A stretch of DNA of 64,000 nt from Caballeronia udeis (GTDB lineage Bacteria > Pseudomonadota > Gammaproteobacteria > Burkholderiales > Burkholderiaceae): positions 1 to 64,000 of the forward strand of contig NZ_FCOK02000011.1 of assembly GCF_001544555.2 (NCBI RefSeq), read 5' to 3'. How positions within the stretch are numbered: the first letter of the stretch is position 1; each line of letters starts with the position of its first letter. The position numbers and the translations under genes were made by a program. The notes under the pieces are model-generated. The model did no database searches. It was not told where the DNA came from and saw nothing but the letters and a program-made list of their open reading frames with translations. This document shows positions 1-6,740 of the stretch, in pieces.

Positions 1-60
1 TCGCGCTCGGCTTCGCTCAGATTCATCTTGTCCATGCACCGTTAGATCAGTGCAATTTCA
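1..60 (+). other. Window edge, possible end of an upstream dhaK-like gene
   Basis: Too little sequence remains to identify a gene. In the frame of the following gene a TAG stop lies at 43-45. DhaL proteins are usually encoded directly after DhaK, so the 3' end of dhaK is the expectation, but this is inference only. Confidence 0.25.
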
Positions 61-732
61 ATGGTTCAACTGACTAGTGGCGCCCGGCTCTCGCGGGACT
101 CGTCGTTGCGAAGGGTTATCGAAGCGGTATGCGCATGTCTCCTCGAAGCGGAACCGGTCCTGACCGGGATGGATCAGCGCGTGGGCGATGGTGATCTAGG
201 CATCAGCATGTCGCGCGCGGCGCGCAGCATTCTCAACGAGATAGATACCTATCCCTCGGAGAAAACGCCGGGGCCCGTGCTGCGGACCATGTCCGCCACC
301 ATAAGAAGAGTGGTTGGGGGCACATCGGGACCGCTCTACGCAGTCATGCTGTTGCGCGCGGCCGTAGTTATCGAACAGTCTGGCGAGTCCACCGCGAAGG
401 ATTGGTCGGCAGCGTTCACTGCGGCTGTTGATGGCGTGATGGCGCTGGGTGGCGCGCATCCCGGCGACCGGACCATGGTCGATGCGCTGCATCCAGCTGC
501 CGTCGCACTGCAAGCCGCGCTCGCGAAATCAGGCGGTATCGATACGGACCAGGCGTTAAAAGCAGCCGTCGATGCAGCGACATCAGGCGCCACGCAAACG
601 GCGTCGATGACCCCTCGGCTCGGGCGTTCCAGTTACGTGGGTGATCGTGCGTTAGGCTTTGCCGATCCCGGTGCGCATGCGGTCGGACTGTGGCTTGCCG
701 CGATCCGCAACGCGCTGAACACTCAAGCTTGA
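61..732 (+). CDS. dhaL: DhaL-type dihydroxyacetone kinase subunit (DAK phosphatase domain)
   Basis: This 223-residue protein matches the DhaL / C-terminal DAK domain that binds nucleotide in dihydroxyacetone kinases. The Mg-nucleotide signature is visible as MDQRVGDGDLG, with Asp38, Asp43 and Asp45 as the metal-binding aspartates. GGTSGPLYA, the GDRTMVDAL helix and the C-terminal RSSYVGDRALGFADPG segment are also typical of the family. It would pair with a DhaK subunit that covalently binds the ketose; DhaK should lie just outside the window. An in-frame stop at 43-45 shows it is not fused to DhaK here. No strong ribosome binding site is seen. The adjacent dehydrogenase suggests a polyol or ketose route (dihydroxyacetone or erythrulose type); the substrate is not determined by sequence. 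Confidence 0.85.
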   Translation: MVQLTSGARLSRDSSLRRVIEAVCACLLEAEPVLTGMDQRVGDGDLGISMSRAARSILNEIDTYPSEKTPGPVLRTMSATIRRVVGGTSGPLYAVMLLRAAVVIEQSGESTAKDWSAAFTAAVDGVMALGGAHPGDRTMVDALHPAAVALQAALAKSGGIDTDQALKAAVDAATSGATQTASMTPRLGRSSYVGDRALGFADPGAHAVGLWLAAIRNALNTQA

Positions 733-756
733 GCAACTAAAAAGGAGACGAAAAAA

Positions 757-1548
757 ATGGATCTGAATCTGCGCGGTAAGGTTGTCGTATTGACGGGCGC
801 GAGCGTGGGCATCGGGCTCGCGGTAGCAGAAGCGTTCGCTGCGGAAGGCGCGAACCTGCTGCTCGCGGCGCGACAGGAAGAGCGGCTGACGGAAGCTGCT
901 TCGCGTATCGCGCGGGAGTTCGGCGTGTCAGCGGTACCGGTTGCCTGCGACGTTGCCACCGTCGCGGGCGTCGACAAGATCGTCGCCGCTGCAAGCACGA
1001 ATTTCGGCGGTGCCGACATCCTCTTCAACAACGCCGGCACGGGCAGCAACGAAACCATCATGGACGCGCCCGACGAGAAGTGGCAGTCCTATTGGGACCT
1101 TCATGTCATGGCCGCCGTGCGCCTCGCGCGTGGTCTCGTACCGTTGATGAAAGCGCGCGGCGGCGGCGCGATCCTGAACAACGCGTCGATCTGTGCGACG
1201 CAGCCGCTCGGCTACGAGCCCATCTATAACGTGACGAAAGCCGCGTTGATGATGCTGTCGAAGAATCTGGCGAACGAGCTAATCAAGGACAACATCCGCG
1301 TCAACACGATCAATCCGGGGCTTGTGCTGACACCCGACTGGATCAAGACGGCCAAGGAACTGACACGCGATTCGGGCGGCGACTGGGAAGCGCATCTGCA
1401 ACATGTCGCCGACGAACACGCGCCCATCCGCCGCTTCGCCACGCCCGCCGAGTTGGCAAGCTTTATTGTCTTCCTGTGCTCGGAGCGGGCGAGCTATAGC
1501 GTGGGATCAACCTATTTCGTCGATGGCGGGATGCTGAAGACCGTGTGA
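757..1548 (+). CDS. SDR family NAD(P)-dependent oxidoreductase
   Basis: A 263-residue classical short-chain dehydrogenase. The Rossmann motif TGASVGIG is at residues 13-20, the structural NNAG at 91-94, and the catalytic Ser144, Tyr157 and Lys161 (YNVTK) are present. The C-terminal VGSTYFVDGG segment is typical of the family. The start has a good ribosome binding site (AAGGAGAC, then an A-rich spacer). It lies 24 bp after dhaL on the same strand, so the two are probably co-transcribed and act in the same sugar or polyol pathway, the SDR making the ketose and the kinase phosphorylating it. That pairing is inference; the substrate cannot be read from the sequence. Confidence 0.88.
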   Translation: MDLNLRGKVVVLTGASVGIGLAVAEAFAAEGANLLLAARQEERLTEAASRIAREFGVSAVPVACDVATVAGVDKIVAAASTNFGGADILFNNAGTGSNETIMDAPDEKWQSYWDLHVMAAVRLARGLVPLMKARGGGAILNNASICATQPLGYEPIYNVTKAALMMLSKNLANELIKDNIRVNTINPGLVLTPDWIKTAKELTRDSGGDWEAHLQHVADEHAPIRRFATPAELASFIVFLCSERASYSVGSTYFVDGGMLKTV

Positions 1549-2082
1549 CGCGTGCTCATGCGCTCAATTGTTTTTACGGCTTACCGGCAAGTCGTTTGAC
1601 CGCCGGATCTCGCGAATGAGCGGATGTTTGCACGCAAAGCTTTGGATAACTCCTGCATAACCCAGTGAAGCCCTGTGGGCGAAACCTTGATAACTCGGGT
1701 GCTGTGCATAAAGCGCCAGAAGTTATCCTTCGGCCAGCTGCCGGCTCCACACTTGGTACGCAAGTTACCTGTTCGCTAGAGCGTTGATCCAAAGCAGGAT
1801 TGACCGCTTATCCACAGAAACGGTCGATGCTTGTTAACTATTACTATGTATACATATCAATCCATTAAAAACCATAAGGCATGGATGCCCACAGCGGATT
1901 GATGCTGCCTTCTTTATAAGCGCTGGGTCCGAATGCGATGACCGGCAGCCGGCGCGTCATCTCCTGACAACACGCTGAACCTCAGTAGTTAACATATGTT
2001 GTAATTTATTATGTTATGGCAACATATGGTTATCGGTGCTGCGAAGCGCTAACGATAACCAACGGAAAGACTGAGGAATGTC
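1549..2082 (+). other. Intergenic region of about 530 bp, no gene seen
   Basis: No convincing coding sequence. The left half holds several DnaA-box-like 9-mers: perfect TTATGCACA on the minus strand at 1703-1711, perfect TTATCCACA on the plus strand at 1808-1816, and near matches at 1641-1649, 1686-1694 and 1723-1731. An AT-rich stretch follows (about 1830-1880) with the 12-bp palindrome TATGTATACATA at 1845-1856. The right end carries two operator-like palindromes in front of the binding-protein gene. Confidence 0.6.
1989..2032. promoter_or_regulatory. Tandem palindromic operator sites of the RpiR-locus type
   Basis: AACATATGTTGT at 1991-2002 and GCAACATATGG at 2019-2029 are two copies of the palindrome seen perfectly as ACAACATATGTTGT at 5128-5141. 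Their centres are 30 bp apart, close to three helical turns, which fits a protein bound twice on one face of the DNA. They lie 55-95 bp upstream of the binding-protein start. The assignment to the RpiR-type regulator at 5175-6035 is inference from shared sites. Confidence 0.6.
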
Positions 2083-2976
2083 ATGAACCGGACCACATTG
2101 TTCGCAGCCGCCGTGATGGCTGCTGTGTCCACGGGCGTCTTCGCACAGGAGGCTCAAACGACCTTGGCCAAGATCCAGGCATCCAATACGATTGCAATCG
2201 GGCATCGGGAGACGTCGGTCCCCTTTTCCTATATCGATGCAAACAATGAGGTCATCGGTTTCTCGCAAGATATCTGCAACAAGGTGATTGATGCGGTGAA
2301 GGCGAAGATCAGGAAACCTGATCTCAAGGTGCGGTTTATCCCGGTCACGTCGCAGAATCGGATTGCGTTGGTGCAAAACGGCACAGTCGATCTGGAATGC
2401 GGAGTCACGACGAACCTCAAAGCTCGTCAGGCTCAGGTCACGTTTTCCGACACGTTCTTTGTGGCGACGACTCGCCTGCTGACCCGAAAGGATTCGGGCA
2501 TCAAGGACTTCCCCGACCTCGCCGGCAAGACCGTCGTCACGAATCAGGGCACCACGTCCGAGCGAATTCTCCGCAAGATGAACGAGGAGAAGAAGATGAA
2601 CATGCAGATCATCAGCGCGAAGGACTATGGCGAAGGTCGTCTGACGCTGGAAACGGGCCGCGCAGTTGCATACATGATGGACGACGTGCTTCTGGCTGGA
2701 ACGCGCTCGCTGACCGCCAATCCCTCCGACTATGTGCTCGTCGGCACGCCACAGTCTTCGGAAGCCTATGGCTTCATGCTGAGAAAAGACGATCCGGAGT
2801 TCAAGAAGCTGGTGGACGACACCATGAGTGAAATCATGAAGGGACCGGAGATCAAGACCACGTACGCCAAATGGTTCATGAAGCCGGTGCCGCCGAAGAA
2901 CATCAGCTTTGATTTCCCGATGAGCGATTCCCTTCAAAAGCTGTACGCCAATCCGAACGACACCGCTTTCGAGTGA
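2083..2976 (+). CDS. Amino-acid ABC transporter substrate-binding protein (family 3)
   Basis: A 297-residue periplasmic binding protein of the glutamate/aspartate-like family 3. A Sec signal peptide is clear (NRTTLFAAAVMAA, cleavage near residue 21 after VFA). The mature protein has the usual opening (IAIGHRETSVPFSYID), the two-lobe hinge region and the FSDTFFVATTRLL and GKTVVTNQGTTSE segments of the family. The start follows a GAGGA ribosome binding site. No permease or ATPase genes are adjacent, so it is an orphan binding protein that must use a transporter encoded elsewhere. Shared upstream palindromes tie it to the regulator and aminotransferase on the other strand. The ligand is probably an amino acid or amine; which one is unknown. 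Confidence 0.9.
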   Translation: MNRTTLFAAAVMAAVSTGVFAQEAQTTLAKIQASNTIAIGHRETSVPFSYIDANNEVIGFSQDICNKVIDAVKAKIRKPDLKVRFIPVTSQNRIALVQNGTVDLECGVTTNLKARQAQVTFSDTFFVATTRLLTRKDSGIKDFPDLAGKTVVTNQGTTSERILRKMNEEKKMNMQIISAKDYGEGRLTLETGRAVAYMMDDVLLAGTRSLTANPSDYVLVGTPQSSEAYGFMLRKDDPEFKKLVDDTMSEIMKGPEIKTTYAKWFMKPVPPKNISFDFPMSDSLQKLYANPNDTAFE

Positions 2977-2996
2977 ATACTCGCACCGCGTTAAAG

Positions 2997-3026
2997 AGCC
3001 ACCTTCTTTCAGGAAGGTGGCTTTTT
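2997..3026. terminator. Bidirectional rho-independent terminator
   Basis: A 10-bp perfect stem (AGCCACCTTC at 2997-3006, complement at 3013-3022) with a 6-nt loop, followed by a T run on the plus strand and flanked by A residues on the other side. It separates the convergent binding-protein gene and the decarboxylase-like gene and can serve both. Confidence 0.85.
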
Positions 3027-3038
3027 ATCTGGAGCGCG

Positions 3039-3593
3039 TTATTCGGGGAACGGGAGTGTGGTCTGCCCTTCGGCGCGCATGCCGAACGTGTTCAGGGTCA
3101 TGGCGACCAACGCGTAGTAACCGAGCAATCCGACCAGGTTGATGACAACCACGTGCCCGAAGCTTTTGACCGCTGCGTCGAACGTCTGGTCGGAGACTCG
3201 CCTGGTTTCGTATAGCTCGGTGGCGAATTCATAGATGAGCGCGTCGTCCGCGCTGTCGAATGCAGGACGCTCGCCTCGTTGAACGGCGTCGGCAACCGCC
3301 CTCGGAACGCCTGCATCCAACGCGATGGGATAGTGGATGAACCACTCCCCTTGCGATTGCCAACGCGCGGCCGTAACGAGAATAGCCAGTTCCGACAAGC
3401 GCAGTGACAAACCCGTCTTGTATCGACAAAACGCGCCCAGCCGTTGAGCATGGTCGGCCAGTTCCGGGCTATGAATCCATCCCAGGAACGGGCCGTTCAG
3501 GTTGCCGCGCGGGCCGCTCAAGATACTTTGAAGAACGGCCTTCTGCTCATCGGTAGCGTTGGCAATATCGAAATTCGGAAGGCGATGGGTCAT
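3039..3593 (-). CDS. Carboxymuconolactone decarboxylase family protein
   Basis: A 184-residue protein of the CMD/AhpD-like all-helical fold. The conserved stretch LSELAILVTAARWQSQGEW followed by H and the LDAGVP turn is the family signature. No CxxC or CxxxH peroxidase-type redox motif is seen, so an AhpD-like peroxidase role is unlikely. The ATG at 3593 is preferred because GGAG lies just upstream; an upstream in-frame start would overlap the preceding gene. It follows the aminotransferase by 25 bp and is probably co-transcribed. Its reaction in this locus is not known. Confidence 0.82.
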   Translation of the reverse strand: MTHRLPNFDIANATDEQKAVLQSILSGPRGNLNGPFLGWIHSPELADHAQRLGAFCRYKTGLSLRLSELAILVTAARWQSQGEWFIHYPIALDAGVPRAVADAVQRGERPAFDSADDALIYEFATELYETRRVSDQTFDAAVKSFGHVVVINLVGLLGYYALVAMTLNTFGMRAEGQTTLPFPE

Positions 3594-3618
3594 GGGTTCT
3601 CCAGGGTTTGATTGTTGC

Positions 3619-4965
3619 TTAGCGAGCGCCTGCCGCACCGATTGCGGTCAATGCCCCGTCTATGGCGTCGGTCAGGCGCGCGCCGATTGTGTCGATCTGT
3701 CCGGCCGTGGCAATGAACGGGGGCGCCAGCAGCACATGGTCACCCGCGACGCCGTCTACCGTACCGCCCATCGGATAGACCATCAGGCCGCGCTTCATTG
3801 CTTCACTCTTGATCACCGCGTGTAACTTCTTGCTTGCGTCGAATGGTCTCTTCGATACCCGGTCCTGCACCAGTTCGACGCCGATAAACAAGCCCCGGCC
3901 ACGCACGTCGCCGATAAACGGATGACTCGCATAATGCGCGCGAAGCAATCCGCGAAGCTGCTCGCCTCTTGCCTGCACGTTGTCCAGCAGCTTCTCGTCC
4001 GCGATAACCCGCTGGACTTCCAGCGCTGCAGCACAAGCCGTCGCGTGGCCGATGTAGGTGTGCCCATGCTGGAAGAAACCCGAGCCGTTGACAATGGTGT
4101 TGTAGATCTCGTCACTGACGAGCGTCGCTCCAATCGCCTGGTAACCGGCCCCCAGACCCTTCGCGATGGTCAGAAGGTCTGGAGCCACACCGTCCTCTGC
4201 GCAGGCGTACAGGTGGCCGGTACGCCCCATCCCGGACATGATTTCGTCCAGGATCAGCAATACGCCGTACTTGTTGCACACCGCGCGAATTTTCTTGAAA
4301 TATTCGCGCACCGGCGGCACTGCGCCTGCAGTTGCCCCTACGACCGTTTCGGCGACGAAAGCCGCGACCGTGTCGCCGCCGAGCGCCAGGATTTTCGACT
4401 CGAGTTCGTCGGCCAGGCGTTGGGCGAAAGCTTCCTCGGTTTCATCGGCGCGCTGTTCGCGATACGCGTAGCACGGGCTCACATGATGGGCTTCAATGAG
4501 GATGGGAAGAAACGGCTCACGGCGCCACGCGTTTCCGCCAATGGCGAGCGCGCCGAGTGTATTGCCGTGATAACTCTGGCGGCGGGCGATGAAATGACGC
4601 CGCTGCCCCTGCCCCTTTTCGACGAAGTACTGCCGGGCAAGTTTGAGGGCAGCTTCTATGGCTTCGGAGCCGCCGGAGGTGAAGTACACGTGGTCCAGGC
4701 CGGCGGGAGCGTCCGCGACCAGACGGTCGGACAACTCCTCCGCGACGGCCGTCGTGAAAAACGATGTGTGAGCGTAGGGAAGCTGCTGGGCCTGCCGCTT
4801 GATGGCATCGATAACGCGTTGATTGCTGTGGCCCAGGCACGAAACCGCGGCACCGCCCGACGCGTCGATGTAGCGCTTACCTTCCGAGTCGACGATTTCG
4901 ATTCCATCGCCGGCAACTGCAACAGGAAGTTTGGCTCGCGGGGCGCGATGAAAAACGGTTGTCAT
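3619..4965 (-). CDS. Class III PLP-dependent aminotransferase (aspartate aminotransferase family)
   Basis: A 448-residue fold-type I, subgroup III aminotransferase (omega-amino acid type). The PLP-lysine is Lys269 in LLTIAKGLGAGYQ, and the pyridine-binding Asp240 is in ILDEIMSGMGRTG. The phosphate-binding TSGGSEA and the SYHGNT motif are also present. I choose the ATG at 4965 because GAGG lies at the right distance and the length then matches the family; an upstream in-frame start at 5085 adds 40 non-homologous-looking residues. The gene lies after the RpiR regulator on the same strand and before the CMD-like gene, so it is the likely core enzyme of the locus. The amino donor is unknown; omega-amino acids or amines are the usual substrates. 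Confidence 0.88.
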   Translation of the reverse strand: MTTVFHRAPRAKLPVAVAGDGIEIVDSEGKRYIDASGGAAVSCLGHSNQRVIDAIKRQAQQLPYAHTSFFTTAVAEELSDRLVADAPAGLDHVYFTSGGSEAIEAALKLARQYFVEKGQGQRRHFIARRQSYHGNTLGALAIGGNAWRREPFLPILIEAHHVSPCYAYREQRADETEEAFAQRLADELESKILALGGDTVAAFVAETVVGATAGAVPPVREYFKKIRAVCNKYGVLLILDEIMSGMGRTGHLYACAEDGVAPDLLTIAKGLGAGYQAIGATLVSDEIYNTIVNGSGFFQHGHTYIGHATACAAALEVQRVIADEKLLDNVQARGEQLRGLLRAHYASHPFIGDVRGRGLFIGVELVQDRVSKRPFDASKKLHAVIKSEAMKRGLMVYPMGGTVDGVAGDHVLLAPPFIATAGQIDTIGARLTDAIDGALTAIGAAGAR

Positions 4966-5127
4966 TCTGACCTCGACGTTGCTGACGATGCCCGGGCGCT
5001 CGTCACTTGGAGAATAAAGGTTCTGAGCACGCGTTCGCCTTGATTGACGACACCCTCCTCCGGCATGGAGGTCAGCTGGCGACAACTCAAGCGCTCAGTA
5101 ACATGCGATGCTTCATTCTGCATCGTT

Positions 5128-5141
5128 ACAACATATGTTGT
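5128..5141. promoter_or_regulatory. Perfect 14-bp palindrome, probable RpiR-type operator
   Basis: ACAACATATGTTGT is a perfect inverted repeat in the 209-bp gap between the regulator gene and the aminotransferase. Near copies occur upstream of the regulator (6057-6070, 12 of 14 identical) and upstream of the binding protein (1989-2002). It probably controls a separate aminotransferase promoter. Confidence 0.65.
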
Positions 5142-5174
5142 CAACGCGGATATTGCCCGGCTTTGAAACGAGGC

Positions 5175-6035
5175 TTACGACGAGTAAGCGCCCTTCGCGT
5201 GGAGCGCGGATTCGGCTTCTTCCAGCAATTCGACGGCCGATCGCCCTTCGAGCGCAAGCAGATGGGCAACCAGCGACTCTGCTATTGCAGACGCGGCGAC
5301 AAGCGACGGAAAGAAGGATGGGCTTTCGTGCGAAAAGATCAGGACATGGTCGGCGTTGAGGGCGAGGGGGGACACGGCGCTGTCGGTGATGGCGACGAGC
5401 TTGCAGCCCTGCTCCTTCGCTGCTTGCGCGACGCGCACGGCTTCGGCTGAATACGGGGCGAAGCTTGTTACCACGGCTGCGTGTCCTTTGGCCATGCCGC
5501 GTAGCTGCATTTCCAGCGTGCCGGCCTCGCCGTTGACCAGGCTCGCGGACGACCGGAATAGCCGATAACCATAGACCAGGGCGAACGCGACCGGATAACA
5601 CGAGCGGAATCCCGCCACGTGGACATGCGGCGCCTTTCGCAGCATCTTCGCGACCTCGACAATCTTGGTGCCGTTCTGCGCGAACGTGACTTCGAGGTTG
5701 TGGCTTTGCGCGATAGCGAGTTCCTGGACTAATGATTCGCCTGAGCCGCCTTTGACTAGAGCGCGGGCTTTGGACGTTAGCGCTTCCGGTCGGGTACGGA
5801 CGCGCGCGACGAATATCTCCCGCAGCTCGTTCCAGCCAGGGAAGCCCAGTTGCTGCGATAGCCGGACGAGGGCTGCGGGTTGGACGTTGGCTCGCTCAGC
5901 GACTTTCCGCATTGAAAGAACCGCGACCTCGTCGGGGAAATTCAGCAGGAAACCCGCGCCCGCCTGGAATTGCGGGCTGAGTTCGGGAAACTTCGCACGT
6001 ATCGATGAAACCAGGTCTTCGAAATTGGACGACAC
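5175..6035 (-). CDS. RpiR/MurR-type transcriptional regulator (HTH plus SIS domain)
   Basis: A 286-residue regulator with an N-terminal RpiR helix-turn-helix (around VRLSQQLGFPGWNELREIF) and a C-terminal SIS sugar-phosphate-type sensing domain (HVAGFRSCYPVAFALVYGYR). I place the start at the GTG at 6035: an AACGAGG ribosome binding site precedes it, and this leaves the operator at 6057-6070 in the leader. An upstream ATG at 6122 would put that operator inside the coding region. The gene heads a minus-strand set with the aminotransferase and the CMD-like gene. Shared palindromes suggest it controls itself, the aminotransferase and the binding protein. SIS domains usually bind phosphosugars, yet the neighbours concern amino compounds, so the inducer is open. 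Confidence 0.85.
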   Translation of the reverse strand: MSSNFEDLVSSIRAKFPELSPQFQAGAGFLLNFPDEVAVLSMRKVAERANVQPAALVRLSQQLGFPGWNELREIFVARVRTRPEALTSKARALVKGGSGESLVQELAIAQSHNLEVTFAQNGTKIVEVAKMLRKAPHVHVAGFRSCYPVAFALVYGYRLFRSSASLVNGEAGTLEMQLRGMAKGHAAVVTSFAPYSAEAVRVAQAAKEQGCKLVAITDSAVSPLALNADHVLIFSHESPSFFPSLVAASAIAESLVAHLLALEGRSAVELLEEAESALHAKGAYSS

Positions 6036-6056
6036 GAAACAAGCCTCGTTAGGTTG

Positions 6057-6070
6057 ACAACATTTGTAGT
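6057..6070. promoter_or_regulatory. Operator-like site upstream of the RpiR regulator
   Basis: ACAACATTTGTAGT matches the palindrome ACAACATATGTTGT at 12 of 14 positions. It lies 22-35 bp upstream of the proposed GTG start, where it could overlap the promoter and allow autoregulation. Confidence 0.55.
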
Positions 6071-6403
6071 TTAACGAGGTTGTTGCGTCGACGGACTGTT
6101 GTCGTTGGCTGGAGGTCAGCAAATGCTGATAACTCTCGTTTCTCGGGAGGTGTCTCGTCGTGATCAGAAAATTCGAACACCCCTTCCTAAATCAGAGGGC
6201 ATGTTCTGTGTGCCTCCAAACGTTCCCCATCAAATAATCATGGCAAATTGCGACAGGCGGTCAAGCGGGTTAGGGATAAATTGAAACAATAGTAGAAGTG
6301 ATCTCCCTCCGTCAGGTTTGCAGGACATCTGCCTGTATGTGGGACCGGCCGACGCTTCCTGGGTTTGTTTTAAGAAATATAAAAAATAGAGAGCCGAGAG
6401 AAT
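6071..6403 (+). other. Intergenic region, nothing recognised
   Basis: About 330 bp of lower-GC sequence between the divergent regulator and the small gene at 6404. Short open frames occur but none has family resemblance or a good start. The last 40 bp are AT-rich and may hold the promoter of the small gene. Confidence 0.5.
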
Positions 6404-6703
6404 ATGAAGATCAAGAGCAAATGGGGTAATGACGTTCGCGCAGGAAAAATCGTTTCAGTCGTGGATGGCAAGAGGATTTTCATCCATCTACGGTCTGCGT
6501 TTGAGACGCACTCCTTGAGCGATATTGCAGGCCGCCGAGGCCAAAGATTGCATACTGTTTCGATCGATAACGTTCAAAAAGCAGCAGATCAAATGAGTGA
6601 GCCATTTTTCCACGTGAAACCAGACGACGTTGTAGTCCTGCTTTGTGCAAGCGACGAGACTCGTACGGCAGCCTTGGCCGTGCTCGGTTTGGGTGAGGGC
6701 TGA
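6404..6703 (+). CDS. Small hypothetical protein, 99 residues
   Basis: I do not recognise this protein. It has a basic N-terminus (KIKSKWGNDVRAGK), a short beta-like segment (IVSVVDGKRIFIHL) and a hydrophobic strand near the C-terminus (VVVLLCASDETRTAALAVLG). There is no signal peptide or membrane segment. A purine-rich GAGAGAAT precedes the ATG and acts as a plausible ribosome binding site. It stands alone between the divergent regulator and the convergent Fic gene, in DNA poorer in GC than its neighbours, which hints at an accessory gene. Confidence 0.55.
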   Translation: MKIKSKWGNDVRAGKIVSVVDGKRIFIHLRSAFETHSLSDIAGRRGQRLHTVSIDNVQKAADQMSEPFFHVKPDDVVVLLCASDETRTAALAVLGLGEG

Positions 6704-6740
6704 GCAGACGAAGAGGTGCGAAAGCAAATTTCACTCTTTT

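Noticed and set aside
6099..6284. Short open frame of 61 codons between the RpiR regulator and the small gene
   Set aside because: No ribosome binding site, no family resemblance, and it begins inside the regulator's promoter region.
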